A stretch of 64,000 nt of DNA, from the NCBI RefSeq assembly GCF_017875765.1, contig NZ_JAGGNA010000001.1:1173501-1237500 (forward strand), read 5' to 3'. Shown one piece after another: positions 55,454 to 64,000 of the stretch; positions within the stretch are counted from its first letter, which is position 1, and each line of letters starts with the position of its first letter. Source of the stretch: Flavobacterium sp. CG_23.5. GTDB taxonomy: Bacteria > Bacteroidota > Bacteroidia > Flavobacteriales > Flavobacteriaceae. Under the pieces are notes generated by a model. That model was not told where the DNA came from and searched no databases. It saw only the letters and a program-made list of their open reading frames with translations. A program made the position numbers and the translations under genes.

Positions 55454-55470
55454 TAGAAAAAATATTAAGC

Positions 55471-58400
55471 ATGAAAGTTAAAGAACAAGGCCTTTATTTG
55501 CCCGAATTTGAACACGACAACTGTGGCGCAGGATTTATTTGCAATTTAAATGGAATCAAGTCCAATGACATTATACATAAAGCATTAGATATTTTAATAA
55601 AATTAGAGCATCGTGGAGCTGTGAGTGCTGATGGTAGAACTGGAGATGGAGCAGGAATTTTATTTGACATCCCTCACGATTTTTTTAAGAAAGTTTGTGA
55701 TTTTGAATTACCCGAAACTAGACAATATGCAGTAGGAATGGTTTTTATGCCTAAAAGCCAAAACCAAGTTGTTTTTTGCAAAACTACTTTTGAAACTTCG
55801 ATAAAAGACCAAAATCTAGAAATTCTAGGATGGAGAGATGTTCCTGTAGACGCTACTAATTTAGGACAAATAGCAGCCGAGAAAGAACCAACGGTAAAAC
55901 AAGTATTCGTTGGCAAAAATGGATTAGATCTTACCGAACAACAATTCAATGCAAAATTGTTTGCAGCAAGAAAAATTGCTGAGCACGCTATTAGAAATTC
56001 AAGAATTTCCGAAAGCCACATGTTCTATTTTTCTAGTTTTTCAACAACAACAATAATATACAAAGGTTTGCTGATGCCGGAAGATATCAGTAGATATTAT
56101 ACTGATTTAACCGATGACGATTTGGTAACTAGGCTAGCTTTAGTACACCAACGCTTCTCGACTAATACTTTTCCTTCCTGGGAATTAGCACAACCGTTTA
56201 GATACATGTGTCATAACGGTGAAATAAATACACTTCGCGGTAACATAAGTAGAATGCGAGCTCGTGAAGAATTAATGAAAAGTGACGTTTTTGGTGATGA
56301 TATAAAAAAATTATTTCCTATTATATTAGAAGGCAAATCCGATTCGGCTTCAATGGATATGGTAATCGAATTGTTATTAATGACAGGACGTTCTTTACCG
56401 GAAGCAATGATGATGGTTGTACCTGAAGCTTGGGAAAAACACCAAACAATGTCCGAAGATAAAAAAGCATTTTACGAATACAATGCTTGTATCATGGAGC
56501 CTTGGGATGGTCCAGCTTCTATTCCGTTTACGGATGGAAATGTTATTGGTGCTTTGTTAGACAGAAACGGTTTACGTCCATCACGATATACACTTACTAA
56601 AACTGGCTTTGTTATTATGTCTTCAGAAATTGGCGTTCTCGATATCAAGCCAGAAGATGTGATTAAACATGGTCGATTAGAACCTGGTAAAATGTTTCTA
56701 GTAGACATGAACGAAGGAAGAATTATTGAAGATGATGAGATAAAAAATGCTATTGCAACTAAACGTCCCTATAAAAAATGGCTCGATGAAAATTTATTGC
56801 AATTAGCTCAAATTCCTTATACTAACAATGCGATTCCAATAGAAAATATCGATTTTGAAACAAGACAGCGTTTATTTGGTTATACCATTGAAGATTTAAA
56901 AACTATAATCAACCCAATGGGGACGCAAGGTGCTGAGCCTTTAAGTTCCATGGGAAATGACACTCCATTAGCCGTTTTATCAGATCAACCGCAACTATTA
57001 TACAACTACTTCAAACAGTTATTTGCACAAGTTACTAATCCGCCATTGGACGGTATTCGCGAAGAAATAATTACTGATATTAGTCTAGCTATTGGTGGTG
57101 ATTACAACATTTTTGATATTGTTCCAAAACATTGTAAAAAATTAAAAATCCAAAATCCGGTTATTTCAAATGAGGATTTAGATAAAATAAGAAACATCAA
57201 TCATCCTGATTTCAAATCGGTTACTATTTCAACTTTATACGATATAGAAAAAGGAGTAAACGGCTTAGAACGCGCATTGGAAAGAGCGGTGAAAGCTACT
57301 TTCAAAGCAGTTTCAGAGGGCTGCAACATTGTGATTATTTCTGACAGAGGAGTTAGTGAAAAATTGGCACCAATACCAATGTTGTTGGCTTGTTCTTATA
57401 TTCATCATTCGCTAAACATTCTAAAAGTTCGTTCGAAATTTGGAATCATAATCGAATCTGCAGAACCTCGTGAGCCACACCATTTCGCTTTATTATTTGG
57501 ATATGGCGCAAGCGCAATTAACCCGTACATGGTGAATGAGATTATTCATAACCAAGTAAATCAAGGTTTTATTACAGGTATAAAAGCAGATTATGCAATT
57601 AAAAATTACAATAAAGCAATTGCAAAAGGAATTCTTAAAATCATGAACAAAATTGGCATCTCTACTTTACATTCCTACAGAGCCGCACAGATTTTTGAAA
57701 TTTTAGGATTAAATAAAACTTTTACTTCTAAATATTTTCCTTACACTCCTTCAAGAATTGAAGGAATTGGATTGAATGAAGTAGAAAAAGAAATCAAAAA
57801 AAGATACCAGAAGGCTTTCCCAAATTCAGAAGTAGCTAATTTATTGCCTTTAGAAATTGGAGGAATATACAGATGGAGAAGAACCGGTGAAAAACACATG
57901 TTCAACCCAACAACAATTTCTAAATTACAACAAGCTGTTCGATTAAACAGTCCAGAAAGTTATAAAGAATATGCTAATATGGTTAATGACCAAAGCAAAA
58001 ACCTAATGACTATAAGAGGTTTATTCGAATTTAATAATTTGGATCCAATATCTATTGACGAAGTAGAACCTTGGACAGAAATTGTGAAAAAATTCAAAAC
58101 TGGCGCAATGTCTTATGGATCAATCAGTCAGGAAGCCCATGAAAACTTAGCAATCGCTATGAATAGAATTGGCGGAAAAAGCAATTCTGGCGAAGGTGGA
58201 GAAGATTCTAAACGTTTTCAAAAAGATCTTAATGGCGATTCTAGAAATAGTGCGATTAAGCAAGTGGCTTCGGGAAGATTTGGTGTTTCTATCAATTATT
58301 TGACTAATGCCAAGGAGATTCAAATAAAAATGGCTCAAGGTGCAAAACCTGGAGAAGGTGGTCAATTACCCGGTGAAAAAGTAGTGCCATGGATTGCAGA

Positions 58401-59988
58401 AGTTAGAAATTCAACTCCATATGTTGGATTGATTTCACCACCGCCTCATCACGATATTTATTCTATTGAAGATTTATCTCAATTGATTTTTGATTTAAAA
58501 AATGCCAATCGTGAAGCACGTATTAACGTTAAATTAGTTTCTGAAGTTGGTGTTGGAACAATCGCTGCAGGTGTTGCTAAAGCGAAAGCCGATGTGATCT
58601 TGATTTCAGGATATGACGGAGGAACAGGTGCAGCGCCATTAACATCCTTACAACATACTGGAATTCCTTGGGAACTTGGATTGGCGGAAGCCCAACAAAC
58701 CTTAATCTTAAATGATTTAAGAAGCCGTGTCGTTTTAGAATGTGACGGACAATTGAAAACAGGTCGTGATGTAGCCATCGCCGCCTTACTTGGTGCCGAA
58801 GAATTTGGTTTCGCAACCGCTCCGCTGGTAGCTTCAGGATGTATTATGATGAGAGCTTGTCACTTGAATACTTGTCCCGTTGGAATTGCAACACAGGATC
58901 CTGAATTGAGAAAAAATTTCAAAGGAACACCGGAACACATTATCAACTTCATGTATTTTATTGCCGAAGAGTTAAGAGAAATCATGGCGCAACTAGGGTT
59001 TAGAACGCTAAAAGAAATGGTTGGGCAATCTCAGAAATTGAATGTCAACAAAGCCATCAAACATTATAAGGCAAGTGGATTAGATTTATCTACAATTTTA
59101 TACAAACCGGAAAAAGCAAAAACGGTTCCAAATCATAATACTACAACTCAAGACCATGCCTTAGAACATGTACTTGATTTTGATATTATAAAAGCAGCTA
59201 TTCCTTCTATTTATAGAAAAGAAAAAACAAGAGTTACTTTTGATATCAAAAACACAGATCGATCTGTTGGCGCTATTTTAAGTAATGAAATTTCAAAAAT
59301 TTATGGCGCCCAAGGATTACCTGAAGATACGATTTTAGTTGATTTTGAAGGCTCTGCCGGACAAAGTTTTGGTGCTTTTGCAACTAATGGATTATCATTT
59401 AAAATTCATGGAAATTGTAATGACTATTTAGGAAAAGGGCTTTCTGGAGGAAAACTGATTATAAAAGTTCCCCCTACCGCTACTTTCAAACCGGAAGAAA
59501 ACATTATCATAGGCAACGTTGCACTTTATGGTGCGATTACGGGTGAAGCTTATATCAACGGTATGGCGGGCGAACGTTTTTGCGTTAGAAATTCTGGGGC
59601 AACAGCAGTTGTTGAAGGAATTGGAGATCATGGATGTGAATATATGACAGGAGGAACTGTAGTCGTTTTAGGAAAAACCGGAAGAAATTTCGCTGCAGGT
59701 ATGAGTGGAGGTATCGCTTATGTTTTTGATCCAAATAAAAAATTCGACGCAACATTATGTAATATGGAAATGGTCGCATTCGAAACATTAGAAGATGAAG
59801 ATGTTGCAAAACTAAGACGTTTAATTCGAAATCATTCCTTGTATACCAACAGTCCTTTGGCAAAAAGAATTTTGGAAGATTGGGAAAATCAACAAAAAAA
59901 CTTTATCAAGGTAATGCCTATTGACTACAAAAAAGCATTGCAACGATTAGCGCAAGAAAAAAAAATTGAAGAACTAATAGCAGAATAG
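55471..59988 (+). CDS. gltB: Glutamate synthase (NADPH), large (alpha) subunit
   Basis: 1505 residues, normal length. Transfers the glutamine amide to 2-oxoglutarate, forming two glutamates. A 17-residue propeptide precedes nucleophile Cys18 (DNCGAGF) of the class II amidotransferase domain; then the central domain, the FMN/2-oxoglutarate synthase barrel ([12 protein letters not shown]), the 3Fe-4S cysteines Cys1124, Cys1130 and Cys1135 (CHLNTCPVG), and the C-terminal Gly-rich beta-helix ([20 protein letters not shown]). gltD starts two bases after its stop, so they form one operon. Confidence 0.98.
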   Translation: MKVKEQGLYLPEFEHDNCGAGFICNLNGIKSNDIIHKALDILIKLEHRGAVSADGRTGDGAGILFDIPHDFFKKVCDFELPETRQYAVGMVFMPKSQNQVVFCKTTFETSIKDQNLEILGWRDVPVDATNLGQIAAEKEPTVKQVFVGKNGLDLTEQQFNAKLFAARKIAEHAIRNSRISESHMFYFSSFSTTTIIYKGLLMPEDISRYYTDLTDDDLVTRLALVHQRFSTNTFPSWELAQPFRYMCHNGEINTLRGNISRMRAREELMKSDVFGDDIKKLFPIILEGKSDSASMDMVIELLLMTGRSLPEAMMMVVPEAWEKHQTMSEDKKAFYEYNACIMEPWDGPASIPFTDGNVIGALLDRNGLRPSRYTLTKTGFVIMSSEIGVLDIKPEDVIKHGRLEPGKMFLVDMNEGRIIEDDEIKNAIATKRPYKKWLDENLLQLAQIPYTNNAIPIENIDFETRQRLFGYTIEDLKTIINPMGTQGAEPLSSMGNDTPLAVLSDQPQLLYNYFKQLFAQVTNPPLDGIREEIITDISLAIGGDYNIFDIVPKHCKKLKIQNPVISNEDLDKIRNINHPDFKSVTISTLYDIEKGVNGLERALERAVKATFKAVSEGCNIVIISDRGVSEKLAPIPMLLACSYIHHSLNILKVRSKFGIIIESAEPREPHHFALLFGYGASAINPYMVNEIIHNQVNQGFITGIKADYAIKNYNKAIAKGILKIMNKIGISTLHSYRAAQIFEILGLNKTFTSKYFPYTPSRIEGIGLNEVEKEIKKRYQKAFPNSEVANLLPLEIGGIYRWRRTGEKHMFNPTTISKLQQAVRLNSPESYKEYANMVNDQSKNLMTIRGLFEFNNLDPISIDEVEPWTEIVKKFKTGAMSYGSISQEAHENLAIAMNRIGGKSNSGEGGEDSKRFQKDLNGDSRNSAIKQVASGRFGVSINYLTNAKEIQIKMAQGAKPGEGGQLPGEKVVPWIAEVRNSTPYVGLISPPPHHDIYSIEDLSQLIFDLKNANREARINVKLVSEVGVGTIAAGVAKAKADVILISGYDGGTGAAPLTSLQHTGIPWELGLAEAQQTLILNDLRSRVVLECDGQLKTGRDVAIAALLGAEEFGFATAPLVASGCIMMRACHLNTCPVGIATQDPELRKNFKGTPEHIINFMYFIAEELREIMAQLGFRTLKEMVGQSQKLNVNKAIKHYKASGLDLSTILYKPEKAKTVPNHNTTTQDHALEHVLDFDIIKAAIPSIYRKEKTRVTFDIKNTDRSVGAILSNEISKIYGAQGLPEDTILVDFEGSAGQSFGAFATNGLSFKIHGNCNDYLGKGLSGGKLIIKVPPTATFKPEENIIIGNVALYGAITGEAYINGMAGERFCVRNSGATAVVEGIGDHGCEYMTGGTVVVLGKTGRNFAAGMSGGIAYVFDPNKKFDATLCNMEMVAFETLEDEDVAKLRRLIRNHSLYTNSPLAKRILEDWENQQKNFIKVMPIDYKKALQRLAQEKKIEELIAE

Positions 59989-59990
59989 TC

Positions 59991-61445
59991 ATGGGCAAGA
60001 TAGGTGGATTTATAGAATATAAAAGAACTGACGAAAGTAATATAGTAGCTAAAGAACGGGTATCGAATTATAGTGAATTTACAATTCCTTTAGAAAAAGA
60101 TAAAATTAAAGAACAAGGTTCCAGATGTATGGATTGTGGCATCCCTTTTTGCCACAGTGCCTGTCCGTTAGGAAATTTAATTCCAGATTTTAATGACATG
60201 GTACATCAGGAAGAATGGCAAAGTGCATTAGAGATTTTGCAATCAACAAATAACTTCCCTGAATTTACAGGTCGTTTATGCCCTGCACCATGTGAGAAAT
60301 CATGTGTTTTAGGAATCATCAGCGAACCGGTAGCAATCGAAAATATCGAAAAAAATATTATCGAAAGAGGTTTTGCCGAAGGATGGATAAAACCACAACC
60401 TCCAAAAATAAGAACTGGTAAATCGGTAGCTGTGATAGGCTCTGGCCCTGCTGGTTTAGCAGCTGCACAGCAATTAAATCGCGCTGGACATACTGTAACC
60501 GTTTTTGAACGAGATAATGCAATTGGTGGATTATTACGTTACGGAATTCCAAATTTCAAATTAGAAAAAGGAATTATCGACAGACGTGTTAAAGTACTGG
60601 AAGCAGAAGGAATTACTTTTAAAACCAATGTAAACGTTGGTGTGAATTACAGTATAGACCAATTGAATGCTTTTGACTCAATCGTATTATGTGGAGGAGC
60701 AACTGAAAGAAGAAGTTTACCAACAAAAGGGATTGAAAGCAAAGGTGTTGTTCAAGCGATGACTTTTTTGACACAACAAACTAAAGTATTGTACGGTGAA
60801 GCAATTCCAGATCAAATAAAGGCAACTGGCAAGAATGTTATCGTTATTGGTGGTGGAGATACCGGTTCTGACTGTGTAGGAACATCAAATAGACATGGAG
60901 CAATATCGGTCACAAATTTTGAGATTTTACCAAAACCACCAGTTGGAAGAAGTGAAACTACTCCTTGGCCATTTTGGCCGCTACAATTAAAAACATCATC
61001 TTCACACGAAGAAGGTTGCAATAGAAATTGGTTAATCAATACCAAAGAATTCATATCTAATGAAAGCGGCCAATTAACAGGATTAAAAACTGTTGAAGTA
61101 GCTTGGAAAATGACACCTGGTCAAAGACCAGAATTGATTGAAAAGGAAGGTTCAGAGAAAATTTGGCCTTGCGATTTAGCGTTACTGGCACTAGGATTTA
61201 CGGGTCCTGAAAAGACATTAAGCGATCAATTGGGATTAGAAGTTGACTTTAGAAGTAATTACAAAGCAACAAATTATCAAACAAATGTACCGCATATTTT
61301 TACAGCTGGAGATATGAGAAGAGGTCAATCTTTAATTGTTTGGGCTATTTCTGAAGGTCGTGAGGCAGCAAGAGAAGTTGACAATTATTTGATGGGTTTC
61401 ACCAATTTACCAACAAAAGGAACCGGGGATTTACCCAATTTATAG
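59991..61445 (+). CDS. gltD: Glutamate synthase, small (beta) subunit
   Basis: 484 residues. Carries electrons from NADPH through FAD to GltB. N-terminal 4Fe-4S cysteines Cys46, Cys49, Cys54 and Cys58 (CMDCGIPFCHSAC), a second set in CPAPCEKSC, FAD motif AVIGSGPAGLAAAQQL (about 147-162), NADPH motif VIGGGDTGSDC and the closing GDMRRGQSLIVWAI. Two-base gap to gltB shows translational linkage. Confidence 0.97.
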   Translation: MGKIGGFIEYKRTDESNIVAKERVSNYSEFTIPLEKDKIKEQGSRCMDCGIPFCHSACPLGNLIPDFNDMVHQEEWQSALEILQSTNNFPEFTGRLCPAPCEKSCVLGIISEPVAIENIEKNIIERGFAEGWIKPQPPKIRTGKSVAVIGSGPAGLAAAQQLNRAGHTVTVFERDNAIGGLLRYGIPNFKLEKGIIDRRVKVLEAEGITFKTNVNVGVNYSIDQLNAFDSIVLCGGATERRSLPTKGIESKGVVQAMTFLTQQTKVLYGEAIPDQIKATGKNVIVIGGGDTGSDCVGTSNRHGAISVTNFEILPKPPVGRSETTPWPFWPLQLKTSSSHEEGCNRNWLINTKEFISNESGQLTGLKTVEVAWKMTPGQRPELIEKEGSEKIWPCDLALLALGFTGPEKTLSDQLGLEVDFRSNYKATNYQTNVPHIFTAGDMRRGQSLIVWAISEGREAAREVDNYLMGFTNLPTKGTGDLPNL

Positions 61446-61590
61446 TAGTATTCCATTTAAAATAATTAAAATTCAGCTTTTACAACAAAAGATTAAAAAA
61501 ACAAAAAAACACAATAAATGTTTGTTTCCAAACATTTTGTTACAATTTGTTATAATCTTCGTTTTTATTTGTTTGTATTAGTAAAGATAA

Positions 61591-61598
61591 TAAATTTG
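61591..61598 (+). promoter_or_regulatory. Probable lysA promoter -7 element (TAAATTTG)
   Basis: TAAATTTG 17 bases before the lysA ATG, with TTTG at 61568-61571 about 20 bases upstream as a -33 element. lysA can thus be transcribed independently of gltBD. Confidence 0.55.
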
Positions 61599-61614
61599 CA
61601 AAAAAATAATAACA

Positions 61615-62835
61615 ATGCAATCAAAAGACTTAGTACAATTAGCGGAACAATTCGGAAGCCCATTATATGTTTATGATGCCGAAAAAATACAATCTCAGTA
61701 CAACAGATTATCAAAAGCTTTTTCTAAGGTAAATAAGTTGCGCATTAATTATGCGATGAAAGCACTGTCAAATGTTGCTATACTTCAATTGCTTAAAGAA
61801 ATGGGATCTGGACTGGATACCGTATCTATCCAAGAAGTAATGTTAGGACTTCATGCAGGTTACGAGCCCGAAAAAATATTTTATACCCCAAACGGAGTTT
61901 CTTTAGAAGAAATCGAAGAAGTTAACGCCATGGGAGTTCAAATAAATATCGATAATTTGTCAATATTAGAACAATTTGGAACAAAATATCCAAACGTTCC
62001 AGTTTGCATCCGAATAAATCCTCATGTGATGGCTGGAGGAAATGCAAATATTTCGGTAGGTCATATCGATAGTAAATTTGGTATTTCAGTTCATCAATTA
62101 CCACATTTAGTTCGTATTGTCGAAAACACGAAAATGAATATCGTAGGAATACATATGCATACGGGTTCAGATATTCTTGATATTGAAGTCTTTTTATATG
62201 CCGCTGAAATCTTATTTGATGCTGCTAAAAATTTCAAAAATCTTGAGTTTTTAGATTTTGGAAGCGGATTTAAAGTACCATACAAAAAAGATGATATTGA
62301 AACTGATATTGAAGAATTAGGAAAAAAATTGTCTAAAAGATTCAACGCTTTTTGTGTTGAATACGGTAAAGAATTAACACTAATATTTGAGCCAGGTAAA
62401 TTTTTAGTAAGTGAAGCTGGATTCTTTTTAGCAAAAGTAAATGTTGTGAAACAAACTACATCAACAGTTTTCGCAGGTATTGACAGTGGTTTTAATCATT
62501 TAATAAGACCAATGTTTTACGGTTCACAACATCATATTGAAAACATTTCTCATCCAAAAGGAAAGGAACGTTTCTACTCAGTTGTAGGCTACATTTGCGA
62601 AACAGATACTTTCGCAAATAACAGAAGGATTTCAGAAATAAAAGAAGGAGATATTTTATGTTTTAGAAATGCTGGAGCCTATTGTTTCTCCATGGCTTCG
62701 AATTACAATTCAAGATACAAACCCGCAGAAGTATTGTGGATGAACGGAGAAGGGCATTTAATCAGAGCACATGAAACCTTTGAAGATTTGTTAAAAAATC
62801 AGATTCCGCTACCACTTTCCGTAACCACAGTATAA
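61615..62835 (+). CDS. lysA: Diaminopimelate decarboxylase
   Basis: 406 residues. Converts meso-diaminopimelate to L-lysine with PLP, the last step of lysine synthesis. Fold type III motifs: INYAMKALSN with PLP-lysine Lys49, HMHTGSDI for substrate and PLP binding, LDFGSGFKVPY, EPGKFLVSEAG, and YICETDTFA with the partner-subunit Cys. It sits downstream of gltBD with its own promoter. A terminator separates it from the convergent phosphatase. Confidence 0.95.
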   Translation: MQSKDLVQLAEQFGSPLYVYDAEKIQSQYNRLSKAFSKVNKLRINYAMKALSNVAILQLLKEMGSGLDTVSIQEVMLGLHAGYEPEKIFYTPNGVSLEEIEEVNAMGVQINIDNLSILEQFGTKYPNVPVCIRINPHVMAGGNANISVGHIDSKFGISVHQLPHLVRIVENTKMNIVGIHMHTGSDILDIEVFLYAAEILFDAAKNFKNLEFLDFGSGFKVPYKKDDIETDIEELGKKLSKRFNAFCVEYGKELTLIFEPGKFLVSEAGFFLAKVNVVKQTTSTVFAGIDSGFNHLIRPMFYGSQHHIENISHPKGKERFYSVVGYICETDTFANNRRISEIKEGDILCFRNAGAYCFSMASNYNSRYKPAEVLWMNGEGHLIRAHETFEDLLKNQIPLPLSVTTV

Positions 62836-62840
62836 AAATA

Positions 62841-62874
62841 AAAAATCCCATTTGACAAAGCAAATGGGATTTTT
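62841..62874. terminator. Bidirectional terminator between lysA and the phosphatase gene
   Basis: AAAAATCCCATTTG and CAAATGGGATTTTT around ACAAAG; symmetric A/T runs. Confidence 0.92.
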
Positions 62875-62894
62875 CATAATTAGGAAAATACTAT

Positions 62895-64000
62895 TTATTT
62901 ATTTTTTAATACCGTTTCCAAAACTTCCGACTCTGTTCCGTTAGGAAATGGAATTTTCAACATTTGCGAAAGTGTAGGCGCAATTTGAGTAATGTATTTT
63001 TTAGCATGCAATTCTCCTTTTGGAACTTGCCATCCGTAAAAAAGCAATGGTACATGAGTATCATAACTGTTAGGTGAACCATGTGTAGTTCCTGTAGCTT
63101 GATATTCCATATATCCCGCTTTATCAAGTATAACTATATCACCATTTTGTTTTGGATCATATCCTTTTGAAATAAAACTCAAAAAGTAATCATTTCCAGA
63201 AGAAGCCAAAATTTCTTCCTCGGTATATACTCTTTTAACTTGCTCCTGGGTCATCAAAAAGTCTTTAAAACTTTGTTTCACTTTTGCCAATTCTAAGCCT
63301 CTTTGTTTTATAATTTCTTTATTAAAAAAAAGATTAAAGTTAGAATAATCCAGTACTAAATCGACACCAAACGTATATATTGAATATTTTTTCAACGATT
63401 CAATAACATCTTTTGACGGAATATTTTTTACATTGTATTTATTATCTTTTAAATAATTTGGATTTTCAGCTCCAGCATGATCGGCAGTTAAAAAAAGTAA
63501 ATATTTATCCTTTCCAACGGTTTTGTCTAAATAGTTTAAAAAGATAGCCAAAGTTTGATCTAAACGCAAGTAAGTATCCTGTAACTCCATAGAACGCGGT
63601 CCAAAAGTATGCCCTACATAATCAGTGGAAGAAAAACTAACGGTTAGAAAATCCGTAAAATCATCTTTCCCTAGCTCTTCTTTTTCTATTGCTTTCATCG
63701 CTAAATCTGCTAAAATATCATTCCCAAAAGGTGTAGTACGTAAAATATCTGCGCCTTTTTCTTTATATATCTTACTCAAATCATATGGAAAAACGGGTGC
63801 GTTAGCTTTATCTAATTTCCCTTCATATGGATTATCATCAGGAAGACTTTCATTATAAGTAGCTTTAGGCTTTAATAAATCCCAACCTTTATTAATGTAA
63901 TTCATATATCGTTTTTCTAGGTTGAATTCTGTTACCCAATCAGGTAATATTGAACCATAAAAGGTACTTGAGATAAAAGATCCTGTTTTACTATACCAAA
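62895..64000 (-). CDS. PafA-type alkaline phosphatase, 5' part outside the window
   Basis: The frame is open from 62895 through the right edge; the visible ATG at 63905 is internal, since the codons before it read SKTGSFISSTFYGSILPDWV, a typical segment of PafA-type enzymes. The visible part (about 368 residues) contains FLTVSFSSTDYVGHTFGPRS with metal-binding Asp and His, LFLTADHAGAENP with the Asp-His pair, and THGSPNSYDTHVPLLFYG with the third His. The nucleophile Thr/Ser region is beyond the edge. PafA is the main phosphate-insensitive secreted phosphatase of Bacteroidetes. Confidence 0.88.
   Translation of the reverse strand, partial: WYSKTGSFISSTFYGSILPDWVTEFNLEKRYMNYINKGWDLLKPKATYNESLPDDNPYEGKLDKANAPVFPYDLSKIYKEKGADILRTTPFGNDILADLAMKAIEKEELGKDDFTDFLTVSFSSTDYVGHTFGPRSMELQDTYLRLDQTLAIFLNYLDKTVGKDKYLLFLTADHAGAENPNYLKDNKYNVKNIPSKDVIESLKKYSIYTFGVDLVLDYSNFNLFFNKEIIKQRGLELAKVKQSFKDFLMTQEQVKRVYTEEEILASSGNDYFLSFISKGYDPKQNGDIVILDKAGYMEYQATGTTHGSPNSYDTHVPLLFYGWQVPKGELHAKKYITQIAPTLSQMLKIPFPNGTESEVLETVLKNK

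Larger units (their letters stand above)
55063..55470. other. Divergent control region of sucC and gltB
   Basis: 408 bases between divergent genes with no open frame of protein character. An imperfect dyad TCTGGA...TCCAGA (55076-55099) lies in the sucC leader, and minus-strand TATTTTTG at 55112-55119 is a possible sucC -7 element. Near the gltB end is TAATTTTG. Confidence 0.5.

Overview
This is a chromosomal segment of a Bacteroidetes bacterium, most likely a Flavobacterium or close relative. The DNA is AT-rich. Start codons follow A-rich tracts instead of Shine-Dalgarno sequences, and several genes have the Bacteroidetes -7 element TAnnTTTG upstream. Marker families fit this group: two TonB-dependent receptors, a DUF4249 lipoprotein, DUF5723, DUF3276 (PUR-alpha-like), DUF6799, a long NusB, PafA-type phosphatase, and three copies of an intergenic element resembling the Flavo-1 RNA motif. 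No rRNA, tRNA, CRISPR array or prophage was seen.

Layout. 0-12 kb: polysaccharide deacetylase, a KefB-like antiporter, guaB, a P-type cation ATPase, a DUF5723 protein coupled to a lipoprotein, HMG-CoA lyase and pyrD. 12-14.7 kb: a patch of small exported proteins (SnoaL-like lipoprotein, Met-rich DUF6799 protein, a nonsense-interrupted lipoprotein, a coiled-coil protein). 14.8-22 kb: pepT, a Lys/Ala-rich histone-like protein, yajC, nusB, a Glu/Leu/Phe/Val dehydrogenase, an ABC exporter and a DUF3276 protein. 22-31 kb: a membrane protein of unknown function, a decayed TPR gene, mgtA, hydrolases, a 16-Cys copper-binding protein, a CsaA-like protein, a thioredoxin-fold protein and a cyclophilin-FKBP fusion. 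31-32.7 kb: an IS200/RAYT-type transposase gene bracketed by short palindromic repeats, beside a nonsense-interrupted gene. 32.7-49 kb: M3 peptidase, trmD, rplS, icd, TonB receptor plus DUF4249, thiamin pyrophosphokinase, a lipoprotein hydrolase, rlmF, a large TonB receptor and uvrB. 49-64 kb: TerB-like protein, an Arg/Tyr-repeat exported protein, an esterase, dipeptide epimerase, DUF1456, an NAD(P)-binding protein, sucC, gltBD, lysA, and a PafA-type phosphatase cut by the right edge.

How the genes fit together. Most are housekeeping genes in short transcription units, many separated by strong bidirectional hairpin terminators at convergent ends. Nitrogen and carbon metabolism is well represented: gltB-gltD with lysA, icd, sucC, the amino-acid dehydrogenase and HMG-CoA lyase. 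The envelope is the other theme: TonB receptors, lipoproteins, YajC, cation pumps and metal-binding small proteins.

I found no clear new multi-gene defence or biosynthetic system. The items most worth a second look are the RNA-like repeats, the RAYT/palindrome locus, three broken genes whose frames can be reconstructed, the Met-rich protein, the Arg/Tyr-repeat protein with a sigma-54-like upstream sequence, the atypical P-type ATPase and the immunophilin fusion.
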